Translations under genes and position numbers: made by a program
From: Acidobacteriota bacterium
GTDB lineage: Bacteria > Acidobacteriota > Holophagae > Acanthopleuribacterales > Acanthopleuribacteraceae
Direction: 5' to 3'
NCBI GenBank assembly: GCA_030066195.1
Contig: JASJCB010000011.1
Span: forward strand, 1 to 64,000
Length of the DNA stretch: 64,000 nucleotides
The notes under the pieces: generated by a model
Seen by the model: only the letters and a program-made list of their open reading frames with translations
Database searches by the model: none
What the model was told of the DNA's origin: nothing
Shown: positions 9,401-18,134 of the stretch, piece after piece
Layout of the letters: each line of letters opens with the position of its first letter
Position numbering within the stretch: the stretch's first letter is position 1

Positions 9401-12400
9401 ACAATTACAACTGGAGCGGGATGCCGGCAGGCACCCCATTTTCCAAACAGCTTTCGTCCTGCAAATGCCCAATCACGCGAAAGGTTTGGGCGGCTTCGCC
9501 TTGAGGCGGCAGGGCGCGCGAATGGACCTTGAGGGCATTACCGCCGAAAGCCTGGCGCTACCCGTGCAAACTACGCCCTTCGACATGACGCTCACGCTTG
9601 CGCCGGACAACGGCGGCCTGACCGGGAGTTGGCAATACGCCACGGATCTTTTTCAGGCCGAAACCATGGAACATCAGGTCACTCATTTCCAAAACCTGCT
9701 GGTCGCACTGGTCGAAAACCCCGGCCTGAAGCCGAATGACCTGACCATCATGATGCCGTCTGAACGCGACCGACTCCTGGCTTCCGGGCAATCCACGGCC
9801 GCGCACACCGTGGACACAACCCTAAATCGGCTGTTCGAAGAAGCCGTGACGGCCCGGCCGAATGACGTCGCATTGGTCCATGAAGAAGCCTCTATGACCA
9901 TGGCCGAATTGGACATGGCCGCCAACCGCATGGCGCATGCATTACAGGCCCGTGGCGTCGGTCCCGAAGTAATCGTGGGTCTGTGCTTGAACCGCTCAAT
10001 GGAAATGATTACGGCCATTTTGGCTGTTTTGAAAGCGGGCGGCGTGTACTTGCCTTTAAATCCCGATGAGCCCGATGCGCGTTTAAGTATGGTCCTGGCC
10101 GATGCCGGAGCCTCTCTGCTAATTACACGTGATCGCAACGCGGCATCTTTTCCCCAATACCGGGGTCACATTTTCGACCTTGCGACCTTCTCCCCGGACA
10201 CCGAACCGCACACGCCCCCTGACTGCCGCCAACACCCGGATCAGGCCGCCTATGTCATCTACACCTCCGGTTCGACCGGCCGTCCCAAAGGTGTGGTGAT
10301 CACCCATACTCACGTCATTCGTCTTTTCAAAGCAACCGATGCCTGGTTCCAATTCAGCCCGACGGATGTGTGGACCCTTTTCCATAACGTCTTCTTCGAT
10401 TTCTCGGTATGGGAAATGTGGGGCGCCCTGCTTCACGGCGGCAAACTGGTGATCGTACCCTATTGGACAGCAAGATCCCCGCTTGCCTTCCGCGATCTCT
10501 TGTACCGGGAAGGCGTGACCGTGCTCAATCAGACGCCCACCGCATTCCGGCAACTCATTCCGGCCGTGCTGGAAGACCCCCATGCCGAAGAAAAGCTTTG
10601 TCTGCGCGAGATCATATTCGGCGGCGAGACGTTGGATCTGCCCGTACTGGCGCCATGGATTGCGCGCTTCGGCCATGACCGCCCTCGACTGGTCAATATG
10701 TATGGAATCACCGAAACAACGGTTCATATTACCTTAAGGCCCATAGAAAAACAGGACCTCGATTTACCCCGCGCTCCCATCGGCATGCCTATTCCCGATT
10801 CCTGCCTGCATGTTTTGGACAACCGCTTACAGTTGCAACCCGAGGGTGTCGTGGGCGAACTCTGCGTAGGCGGCGCGGCTCCGGCGCGGGGTTATCTGAA
10901 CCGTCCGGGCCTGACAGCCCAAAAATTTGTCCCCGATCCCTTCGGCAAACCCGGCTCCCGGCTGTATCGCTCGGGTGATCTGGGCCGTTTGCTCTTGAAC
11001 GGCGAACGGGAACATCACGGCCGCATGGACCATCAGGTCAAGATCAGCGGCTACCGTATCGAGTTGGGTGAGATCGAAGCGGCCGTGTCGGCGCACCCGG
11101 ATGTGAGCCATGCGGTCATTTTGCCCTTTACAGGTCGAACCGTGGACCGGCGTATCGCCAAAGCGCCGGTTCAAGGCGGCGCGGCCGGCGGCATGCTTAC
11201 CCCGTTACGCGGTTTCATGCGGCGCAATACAGAAGAGCAGGCAGAAACCGAAGAAGCGCGGCTTGCCTGTTGGTTGGCGCCGGCTCCGGGAAAGCAAATG
11301 CCGAGCGTAGACACCTTGCGCCGTTTTCTGGCCCAACGGTTGCCGCCGCATATGATCCCGGCCTTTTTTGTCAGCCTGGACGCCCTGCCCCTAACGCCCA
11401 ACGGCAAACTCGACCGCAAGGCGCTGCCCGATCCGCGCAAGGCGCGTCCCGAATTGGGCGGTAATTACACCCCGCCTCGCAATGACGCGGAGCGAACACT
11501 CGAACGCATCTGGTCAAAGGTACTAGGCTTGGACCGGGTCGGCGTTACCGACGACTTCTTCGATTTAGGCGGCGATTCGATTCGCAGCATCCAGGTACGC
11601 TCCCTGGCCGCGGCCAAGGGGCTGAACTTCACCCTGACGCAGATGTACCGGGCCGGAACCATCAGGGAACTGGCCCTTGTTGCCGGCAGCGAGGCCGGCG
11701 ACGAGCCGGTGCCGCTCACCGAGGCGTTCAGTCTTATCACTGCCGAGGACAAAGCCGGCATACCGGCCGGTGTCATCGACGCCTATCCCCTTTCTCGCCT
11801 ACAGGCGGGTGTCATCTTCCACGGCCTGCAACAACCCGAATCGCCCATGTACCGGGAAATCTTCTTCTATCATTTACGTGCGCCGCTGAAACCGGCACTC
11901 ATGCAAAAGGTCTTGGACCAACTGGTCGCCAGGCATCCGATTTTGCGCACCTCATTCGACTTGACCGAGTTCAGCGAACCCATGCAACTGGTGCATGATC
12001 ACGCCCACGTCTCCCTTCCCGTCGAGGATTGGCGTTCCTTGTCCCCGGCGCAACAACGCGAAGCCCTGCCCGCTTGGATCGAGAAAGAGAAACACCGGCA
12101 TTGGGATTGGCAAAAGCCGCCCCTGGTTCATTTCTCCATTCACCGTCTTACCGATGAAACCTTTTACTTTGTCATGAGTTTCCACGACGCCGTCTCTGAC
12201 GGCTGGAGCGATACGGTGCTGCTGACCGAGGTCTTGCAGCATTACGACGCCCTGTTGGGCGGCCGGGAATTGACGTTGACGGCTCCGCGTTGCGGCTATC
12301 GTGATTTCATCGCCCTGGAACGCCGGGTCATGCATTCGGAAACCGACCGCGCCTTCTGGAAGGAAAACCTGGCCGAATGCACCTTCTCGGCCGTGCCCCG

Positions 12401-15400
12401 CTTACCCTCTTATAACCCCGCCGACAAAACACCACGCGTTTCAGTTTGCAATGTCGCCGTTCCGCGCAAGCTGTCTAACGATTTGAAAGACCTCGCGAGT
12501 AAGTGCAAGGTCGGCACCAAACATATCTTGCTGACGGCGCACATGGCAATGCTGCGCTTCCTGACCGGCCAAAACGATGTGCTTTCCGGCTTGGAATCCA
12601 ACGGCCGCCTGGAAGGCTTGGACGGCGATCGGGTTTTGGGGGTGCATCTCAACATCGTTCCCTTCCGCATGATCCTGGCCGACGGCTCCTGGCGAGATAT
12701 CATTGCGCAAACCTATGCGGCGGAACAAACAGCTTTTGCCAACCGCCGTTTTCCGCTTGCCGAATTGCAGAAAGGTCGCGGCGGACAACCCCTGTTGGAA
12801 ATCAATTTCAACTACACCCATTTCCACCTCTTCCGCGATCTGGACAACATGCGCCATATCGAGGTTCTGGGCGCGGAGGGTTTCGGCCAGACCCACTTCA
12901 CCATGGCGGCGGAATTCAATCAGGATCCCTTCTCCGGCGACATCAATTTGGATTTGGTAGGCAACCCGGCCGAGATCAGCGAAGACCAGTTGATCAACTA
13001 CGGCGGCTATTACCTCCGCTTTTTGCAAGCCATGACCGCCGACCCGGAAGCAGCGCATCATCACTGCCTCCCGTTCGATGAAAAAGAGCGGACCCGCATC
13101 CTGGAAACCTGGAATCAAACCCAACAGCCCTATCCGCCAAACCACTGCATTCACCACATGGTTCAAAACCGCATCGAGCAAACGCCCGATGCACAGGCGC
13201 TCATCTTCGACGACCGTTCGTGGACCTATCGGGAACTTGGCCGGGAAGCAGAGAAGATTGCCTGGCGGATGTGCAAGGAGGGCCTGCAAGCGGGCGACCT
13301 GGTGGGGCTGTGTTTTGAAAGTTCGCCCCATATGTTGATCTGTATCCTCGCCGTCTTACGCGCCGGCGGGGCCTGGCTCCCGCTGGAACCCTCCTACCCG
13401 GCGCAACGCCTGGCATGGATGCTTGAAGATGCGGATGTGGCCATGATCCTCACGGTCACAAAACAGATCACCGTGCTGCCCCCGGTCGACGTTCCGGTTT
13501 TGACCCTGGACACCTTGGAACTTCCGGCGCCGCCGCCGGCATGGCCCCTGCCGGACTTCGACCCCGGCCTGCCGGCTTATGTCTTGTTTACTTCCGGTTC
13601 GACAGGGCGTCCGAAGGGTGTGCCCATCAGCCACCGCAATCTGTGGAACTGTACTATTTCCCGGCATTTCTACCGGGAACCCGTATCGCGCTTCATTTTA
13701 CTTTGCCCCTTCTCCTTCGACTTATCGGTGGGCGTCATCTTCTGGACCATTCACGACGGCGGCGCCCTGGTTCTGCCCAGGGAAGGCGTCAGGCGCGATA
13801 TCCAGTTGGTGTCCGACCTGGTCATGCGCCATAAAGTGACCCATTGGCTCAGCGTACCCGCGCTTTATCATGAGATGTTGAGGCATGTTGAGCCCGAGAA
13901 GCTGGCAACCCTGAAACTGTCGGTCAACGGCGGCGAGGCGCCGCCCCGGGATATGATCGACGCGCATTTCCGCACATTGCCCGACACGGCCTTTGTCAAC
14001 GAATACGGCCCTACCGAGGCCACCATCTGGAGTACGGCGCGTTATTGCGAGCCCGTCGATTTGGATACGGCCCTGTCCATCGGGCATCCCATCGACAATA
14101 CCCAAATCTACATGCTGGACCGTTGCCTTCGGCCGACAGCCCCCGGTGTACCGGGTCATTTGCATATCGGCGGCGACGGTCTGTCGCGGGGTTACCTCGG
14201 TCGACCGGCCTTGACCGCGACCCAATTCATTCCCAACCCATTTACCGCTTGCTCCGGCGCCAGGATCTACCGCACGGGTGATTTGGCGCGCTTCCTGGCG
14301 GACGGCCGTATCGAACACCTGGGACGTCTGGACCATCAGGTCAAGATTCGCGGCTTCCGCATCGAGTTGGAAGAGATCGAGTTGGCCCTTAAAGAACATC
14401 CGGCCGTTGCCGACGCGGTGACAGTCGCCAGGGCGAGTAGCAACGGCGTCATGCAACTGGTCGGGTATCTGACGCCCCGGGATTCCTCCGAGGAAAGCCT
14501 GCGTCAATTGGAACCCATGGCCCTGCAACGCTTCCTCAGCCGTTCCCTGTCCGACTACATGGTGCCCAGGCACCTGATCCTCTTGGAGACCATGCCGCGT
14601 ACGCCTAACGGAAAAATAGATCGCAAGAGCTTGCCTGAACCCGGTCGAAGCAGATCGACCGATACACCTTATGTCGCACCCGAAACCACAACCCAGCAGC
14701 GCATTGCCGCGATCTGGGCGGAGGTGCTGGATCAAGAGCGCGTGGGCCTTTACGATAATTTTTTTGAACTGGGCGGTGACTCTATTCACTGCATCCGGGT
14801 GGTCGCCAAAGCCGGAAAAACGGGTCTTGCCGTTACGGTCGCCAACCTTTTCGAGCACCCCACGGTTGCCGGCCTGGCCGCGCTGATCCAAGACGCTGAT
14901 CAAACAGAGATCCCCATGGAACCCGTTCCCCGGGATCAACCCCTGCCTTTGTCCTACAGTCAGCGGCGTTTATGGTTCCTGGCCGGAATGGATATCGACC
15001 CGGCCGTCTACAACATTCCCGGCTCCTTGGAGATCGAGGGTGATTGCCGCATCGATGCCATGCAACACAGCCTGGAGGACATGTTTGCGCGTCACGAGAT
15101 CCTGAGAACCGTCTTTAGCGAACACAACGGCGAGCCCGTGCAGCATATCCGGCCGCAAATGTCACCCGAGTTGCAGGTACTGGATCTAACCCACCTGCCG
15201 CCGGATCGGCAACAAACCCTTACGGAAGACCTGCTGCGCGATTTAACCGCCCGACCCTTCGATTTGAGCACCGGCCCGCTGCTGCGGGTTTTGGCGGTCC
15301 GACAGGCAACCCGCCGCTTCAAGGTGCTGTTGTCCATGCACCACATCATCTCAGATGCCTGGTCCGCGGCCATCCTGCTGCGCGAGTGGGTCAACTTTTA

Positions 15401-18134
15401 CCAGGCTCGCCTACGGAATGAGGAAAACCCGCTACCGGCCGGGGATCTCCAGTACGCGGACTATGCCCATTGGCAACAGCGTTGGATGATGAGCGAAGAG
15501 GCGCCCCGGCTGGTCGACTGGTGGCAGAACTATATGGCAGGCGCCCCTGCCTTTTTGGAATTACCCTACGACCGGCCCCGCCCGGCCGTGCGAACCTCTC
15601 GCGGTAATATGGTCAACTTCAGCCTGGACGTCGCAACCCGTGCCCGTTTGGAAGACATGGCCGCTGCTCACGAAAGCTCGCCCTTCATGGTGTTACAAGC
15701 GTTGTTCATGACCTTGCTCCATCGTTGCGGCGCGGGCGATGACCTGGTCCTGGGCACTCCCGTGGCCAACCGGGAACAGCATCAAACCCAAGACATGCTG
15801 GGTTTCTTCGTGAATACGGTTCTACTGCGCGGGCGCCCCGAGCCGGACCTGTCTTTCCGAGACTTCCTGGTGCAGGTCAGGGACAACACCCGGCAGTCTT
15901 TCGCCCACCAATCCCTGCCTTTCGACCGACTGGTGGAAGAACTGAAACCCGAACGAAGCCTGAGTTATCACCCCGTGTTCCAGGTCATGCTGGTCTACCA
16001 AAATGTGCCCTTGGGCAACCCGCAATTACCGGATCTGAAGTTGACCCCGGAAACCGTGCGCGGCCTGCCTACCGAATTCGACCTGGTTCTGGAAGTGGAA
16101 CAAGTCGAGGAGGGCCTGAACGCCTTCTTCCGCTACAGCGAAGACCTCTTCGATCGAACCGGCATCGAGGCCATGAGCCGCCGCTTCCGACACCTGGTTG
16201 CCGACGCGCTTGCCAACCCGCAAAAGCAGTTATCCCGGCTGACCCTTTTGGACGAGGAAAGCAGCCGCCGCATCCTGTTGGAGGGTTGCGGTAAGGCGGT
16301 GGAACCAACCGGAGAAACGGGCATCCACCATCTGGTCCCCTACATGAGAGACGCCGACCCGAACGCGCCGGCGCTACACGACCCGCAAGCCGCATTGACC
16401 TGGTCTTATCGTGAATTGAACAGCCATATCGAGCAACTGGCCGCCTACCTCCAAACAAGGGGAGTAGGCTCGGAAACCCCGGTGGCTGTTTACGCGGATC
16501 ACGGGACCGTATTCGCACTTGCCGGCCTGGCCGTATTGCGTGCGGGCGGCTTCTATGTACCGCTGGACCCCGCGCAACCGACAGAACGTCTTGCCTCGAT
16601 GATCGAGGACAGCGGCGCCCGCCTGCTTTTGACACCTGAAGAACCCGTGTCCCTGCCTCCTTTGCACCAGGCCGAACCCATTTTTCTGGATCAACGCGGA
16701 TTGCCCCCGGCAACGCACTTGCCCGCAACCCTCAAAGACGCTCCCGGAGGCGATCGCCTGGCTTACATCATGTACACCTCCGGGTCGACCGGCAAGCCCA
16801 AGGGCGTTGCCGTATCTCACCGGGCCATGGTCAACCGACTGCTCTGGGCTCGCGACGCCTTCCCCATGAACGCGGGCGACCGCTTTCTGCATCTATCGTC
16901 CTTCGGCTTCGATATCTCCCTCTGGGAATTGGCCGCCCCACTTATGCAAGGCGCTTGCGCGGTGTTGGCGCCCCCTGAAGCGAGAAGCGATATGCTGGTG
17001 CTGAAACGCCTGATTGCGGAGGAGGGGATCACAGACTGTCACTTCGTGCCCTCGCTGCTCCAGGCCTTTTTGATCGAAGCCGGCGCCGATGACCTACCCC
17101 ACCGCATCTATTTCGGCGGCGAAGCCCTTCCGGCAGCATTGTATGAGACCCTGTCAGCCTTCAAGAATGTGTCGTTATATCAGTTCTACGGCCCCACGGA
17201 AGCCGCGATCAATGTGACCTGTCAGCACGGGCAGGCGGAAAACCGCCGTTCAATCGGCAGGCCCGTTAGCGGCGCTCGGGTTCATTGCCGTGACGCGGCA
17301 CTGCAAGTTCAGCCCGTGGGCATCCCCGGTCAGATTTGCATTGGCGGCGTGTCCCTGGCGCGGGGCTATCACGGTCAACCCGCCTTGACCGCCCGGCAGT
17401 TCGTGCCCGACCCGCTGAGCGACAAACCCGGCGCCCGTCTCTACCTGACCGGGGACAAGGCCGCCCGTCTTCCCGACGGCGCGCTTGCCTTCCTGGGCAG
17501 AGTTGACAACCAGTTGAAAATAAGGGGCAACCGCATCGAGCCGGGGGAGGTTGAAGCCGCTCTGCTTGAACAACCCGGCATCGAGCAGGTAGTTGTGATG
17601 GGATGCGCCGACCGCAACGACGATCTTCAGTTGGTAGCCTGGGTTCGCGGTGATACCACACGGATGGAAAGTTTTCAGGACTTACGGTCCGCTCTGGCGC
17701 GCCGCATACCTCCGTATATGATTCCCACTCGCTGCCTCCAAGTCGACCATTTCCCGGTTACCGCCAACCACAAGTTGGACCGCGCCGCCTTGCGTGAACA
17801 GTTCCTAAGCGAAGTCACCGAAAACGCGCCCAAAGTACTGCCGCGCACCCCGCTTGAAACGCAAATTGCCGCCACGTGGGAAGACCTGTTGGGGTGTGGA
17901 CCCGTGGGCATTCACGATAATTTCTTCAATTTGGGCGGTCATTCGCTCCTGGCCACCAAAATTCTCTCCAGACTTCGCAAAGAGTTCAAAGTTCCACTGT
18001 CCTTGCGTTACGTTTTCGAGGAGCCCACGGTCGCCGGTTTGGCCGAGCGTATCGAAAAGTTGCAGCGGCTGGCGGACCATATGAGCCGGGAAACCGCTCA
18101 AGAATCCGATGAGGAAGAGGAAGTATTGATATGA
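6459..18134 (+). CDS. NRPS 1: FAAL-ACP-Cs-A(Thr)-T-C-A-T-C-A-T
   Basis: 3,891 residues. The first domain is a fatty acyl-AMP ligase (about 8-560; YTSGSTGTPKG, YHDMGLIG) followed by an ACP with Ser607 (GLSSLS). A starter condensation domain (about 660-1105, His790-His791, Asp795) then acylates residue 1. A1 (1120-1665) gives code DFWNIGMVHK, the threonine code. T1 carries Ser1707. C2 has H1909-D1910-x3-D1914-G, so the usual catalytic second His is Asp. A2 gives DLGLSNEIWK, which I cannot assign. T2 carries Ser2775. C3 is intact (H2961-H2962). A3 gives DIWHYGFINK, also unassigned. T3 carries Ser3829. No epimerase or methyltransferase is present. The C-terminal tail is acidic (DEEEEVLI), as in docking peptides. 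I chose ATG 6459 over the in-frame GTG at 6396 because AAGG precedes it and a -10 lies between them. The stop overlaps the next start (ATGA). Confidence 0.95.
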   Translation: MNIHQKNLADLLAHRADLSGQKMFSMLTGAEGQREDLSFSQLDRRARGIAASLLSRGKRGQRVLLVFQPGLNFISAFFGCIYAGMVAVPVYPPRRGRDERILAVTADCRPSLALTETSLKLRTVEALQGQNIRTVDIAACLTDAALDIPQSPQPEDLAFLQYTSGSTGTPKGVMVTHGNIMANQKTIAEAFETTRDDICLNWLPLYHDMGLIGTVLHPVFMGFDSILMNAAEFLREPVCWLRRIHHYGATLCGAPNFAFDHILRRVRPDQLEGLDLSSWRVAFNGAEPVRAHTIERFSRTLAPYGFRPRVMFPCYGMAEATLFITAGGTRTEPVVQRFAKDALSEGSAVLEDGEKSTALVGCGFTRLDHQVRIVDEKSHVPLPENQVGEIWFSGPSVATGYWGKPELTQASFQARTVDDARTAWLRTGDLGFLHQGELFITGRLKDLLIFQGRNHYPQDIERTAESAHPALRSGHGAAFSVEGPAGDMLVVTQEVERTALRKLNGGEVCRTVTSAIAKDHQLATAAVVLLMPGSLPQTSSGKIRRQTCRQQYLDGGLRTVYTGALQQDAAFAEDMVDELTAVVAKALEMDPSRIAEDEPLTSYGLSSLSAMEIQDFFLRTAGAALSLDTLFEGATLADLRAPAAIKTETVEEAGEQQTPDTVFPLSHHQRTLWYLYQMQPEDTTYNLAFPVTLDPMPNPARLTAALRALLERHPALRTTYGIDSEGVSIQKVGEVTEPLLVIEDATAWSSRDVRDYLQAEASRPFNLEKEVIRAILLKRSERPILMLVIHHIAVDLQSFQVLVRDLACFLADRRPAGPAPGYHAYVTAQRHFLDSAEGRQSGDFWMSRLQHCPTLDMPLDAVRPMRESRRGAEAAFKLDAPLVGKLEAVARKKGSTLFSLLLAAYKTLLYRWSGQTDLVVGFPAADRPPGLGELVGYCVNMLPLRTQLDEHMPFENYWEQVREQVNLSLAHRAFPFAAMVEQLQLERDAGRHPIFQTAFVLQMPNHAKGLGGFALRRQGARMDLEGITAESLALPVQTTPFDMTLTLAPDNGGLTGSWQYATDLFQAETMEHQVTHFQNLLVALVENPGLKPNDLTIMMPSERDRLLASGQSTAAHTVDTTLNRLFEEAVTARPNDVALVHEEASMTMAELDMAANRMAHALQARGVGPEVIVGLCLNRSMEMITAILAVLKAGGVYLPLNPDEPDARLSMVLADAGASLLITRDRNAASFPQYRGHIFDLATFSPDTEPHTPPDCRQHPDQAAYVIYTSGSTGRPKGVVITHTHVIRLFKATDAWFQFSPTDVWTLFHNVFFDFSVWEMWGALLHGGKLVIVPYWTARSPLAFRDLLYREGVTVLNQTPTAFRQLIPAVLEDPHAEEKLCLREIIFGGETLDLPVLAPWIARFGHDRPRLVNMYGITETTVHITLRPIEKQDLDLPRAPIGMPIPDSCLHVLDNRLQLQPEGVVGELCVGGAAPARGYLNRPGLTAQKFVPDPFGKPGSRLYRSGDLGRLLLNGEREHHGRMDHQVKISGYRIELGEIEAAVSAHPDVSHAVILPFTGRTVDRRIAKAPVQGGAAGGMLTPLRGFMRRNTEEQAETEEARLACWLAPAPGKQMPSVDTLRRFLAQRLPPHMIPAFFVSLDALPLTPNGKLDRKALPDPRKARPELGGNYTPPRNDAERTLERIWSKVLGLDRVGVTDDFFDLGGDSIRSIQVRSLAAAKGLNFTLTQMYRAGTIRELALVAGSEAGDEPVPLTEAFSLITAEDKAGIPAGVIDAYPLSRLQAGVIFHGLQQPESPMYREIFFYHLRAPLKPALMQKVLDQLVARHPILRTSFDLTEFSEPMQLVHDHAHVSLPVEDWRSLSPAQQREALPAWIEKEKHRHWDWQKPPLVHFSIHRLTDETFYFVMSFHDAVSDGWSDTVLLTEVLQHYDALLGGRELTLTAPRCGYRDFIALERRVMHSETDRAFWKENLAECTFSAVPRLPSYNPADKTPRVSVCNVAVPRKLSNDLKDLASKCKVGTKHILLTAHMAMLRFLTGQNDVLSGLESNGRLEGLDGDRVLGVHLNIVPFRMILADGSWRDIIAQTYAAEQTAFANRRFPLAELQKGRGGQPLLEINFNYTHFHLFRDLDNMRHIEVLGAEGFGQTHFTMAAEFNQDPFSGDINLDLVGNPAEISEDQLINYGGYYLRFLQAMTADPEAAHHHCLPFDEKERTRILETWNQTQQPYPPNHCIHHMVQNRIEQTPDAQALIFDDRSWTYRELGREAEKIAWRMCKEGLQAGDLVGLCFESSPHMLICILAVLRAGGAWLPLEPSYPAQRLAWMLEDADVAMILTVTKQITVLPPVDVPVLTLDTLELPAPPPAWPLPDFDPGLPAYVLFTSGSTGRPKGVPISHRNLWNCTISRHFYREPVSRFILLCPFSFDLSVGVIFWTIHDGGALVLPREGVRRDIQLVSDLVMRHKVTHWLSVPALYHEMLRHVEPEKLATLKLSVNGGEAPPRDMIDAHFRTLPDTAFVNEYGPTEATIWSTARYCEPVDLDTALSIGHPIDNTQIYMLDRCLRPTAPGVPGHLHIGGDGLSRGYLGRPALTATQFIPNPFTACSGARIYRTGDLARFLADGRIEHLGRLDHQVKIRGFRIELEEIELALKEHPAVADAVTVARASSNGVMQLVGYLTPRDSSEESLRQLEPMALQRFLSRSLSDYMVPRHLILLETMPRTPNGKIDRKSLPEPGRSRSTDTPYVAPETTTQQRIAAIWAEVLDQERVGLYDNFFELGGDSIHCIRVVAKAGKTGLAVTVANLFEHPTVAGLAALIQDADQTEIPMEPVPRDQPLPLSYSQRRLWFLAGMDIDPAVYNIPGSLEIEGDCRIDAMQHSLEDMFARHEILRTVFSEHNGEPVQHIRPQMSPELQVLDLTHLPPDRQQTLTEDLLRDLTARPFDLSTGPLLRVLAVRQATRRFKVLLSMHHIISDAWSAAILLREWVNFYQARLRNEENPLPAGDLQYADYAHWQQRWMMSEEAPRLVDWWQNYMAGAPAFLELPYDRPRPAVRTSRGNMVNFSLDVATRARLEDMAAAHESSPFMVLQALFMTLLHRCGAGDDLVLGTPVANREQHQTQDMLGFFVNTVLLRGRPEPDLSFRDFLVQVRDNTRQSFAHQSLPFDRLVEELKPERSLSYHPVFQVMLVYQNVPLGNPQLPDLKLTPETVRGLPTEFDLVLEVEQVEEGLNAFFRYSEDLFDRTGIEAMSRRFRHLVADALANPQKQLSRLTLLDEESSRRILLEGCGKAVEPTGETGIHHLVPYMRDADPNAPALHDPQAALTWSYRELNSHIEQLAAYLQTRGVGSETPVAVYADHGTVFALAGLAVLRAGGFYVPLDPAQPTERLASMIEDSGARLLLTPEEPVSLPPLHQAEPIFLDQRGLPPATHLPATLKDAPGGDRLAYIMYTSGSTGKPKGVAVSHRAMVNRLLWARDAFPMNAGDRFLHLSSFGFDISLWELAAPLMQGACAVLAPPEARSDMLVLKRLIAEEGITDCHFVPSLLQAFLIEAGADDLPHRIYFGGEALPAALYETLSAFKNVSLYQFYGPTEAAINVTCQHGQAENRRSIGRPVSGARVHCRDAALQVQPVGIPGQICIGGVSLARGYHGQPALTARQFVPDPLSDKPGARLYLTGDKAARLPDGALAFLGRVDNQLKIRGNRIEPGEVEAALLEQPGIEQVVVMGCADRNDDLQLVAWVRGDTTRMESFQDLRSALARRIPPYMIPTRCLQVDHFPVTANHKLDRAALREQFLSEVTENAPKVLPRTPLETQIAATWEDLLGCGPVGIHDNFFNLGGHSLLATKILSRLRKEFKVPLSLRYVFEEPTVAGLAERIEKLQRLADHMSRETAQESDEEEEVLI

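Noticed and set aside
13722..14939. 405-codon minus-strand frame inside NRPS 1
   Set aside because: It is antisense to conserved A2/T2 motifs and has no recognisable product.
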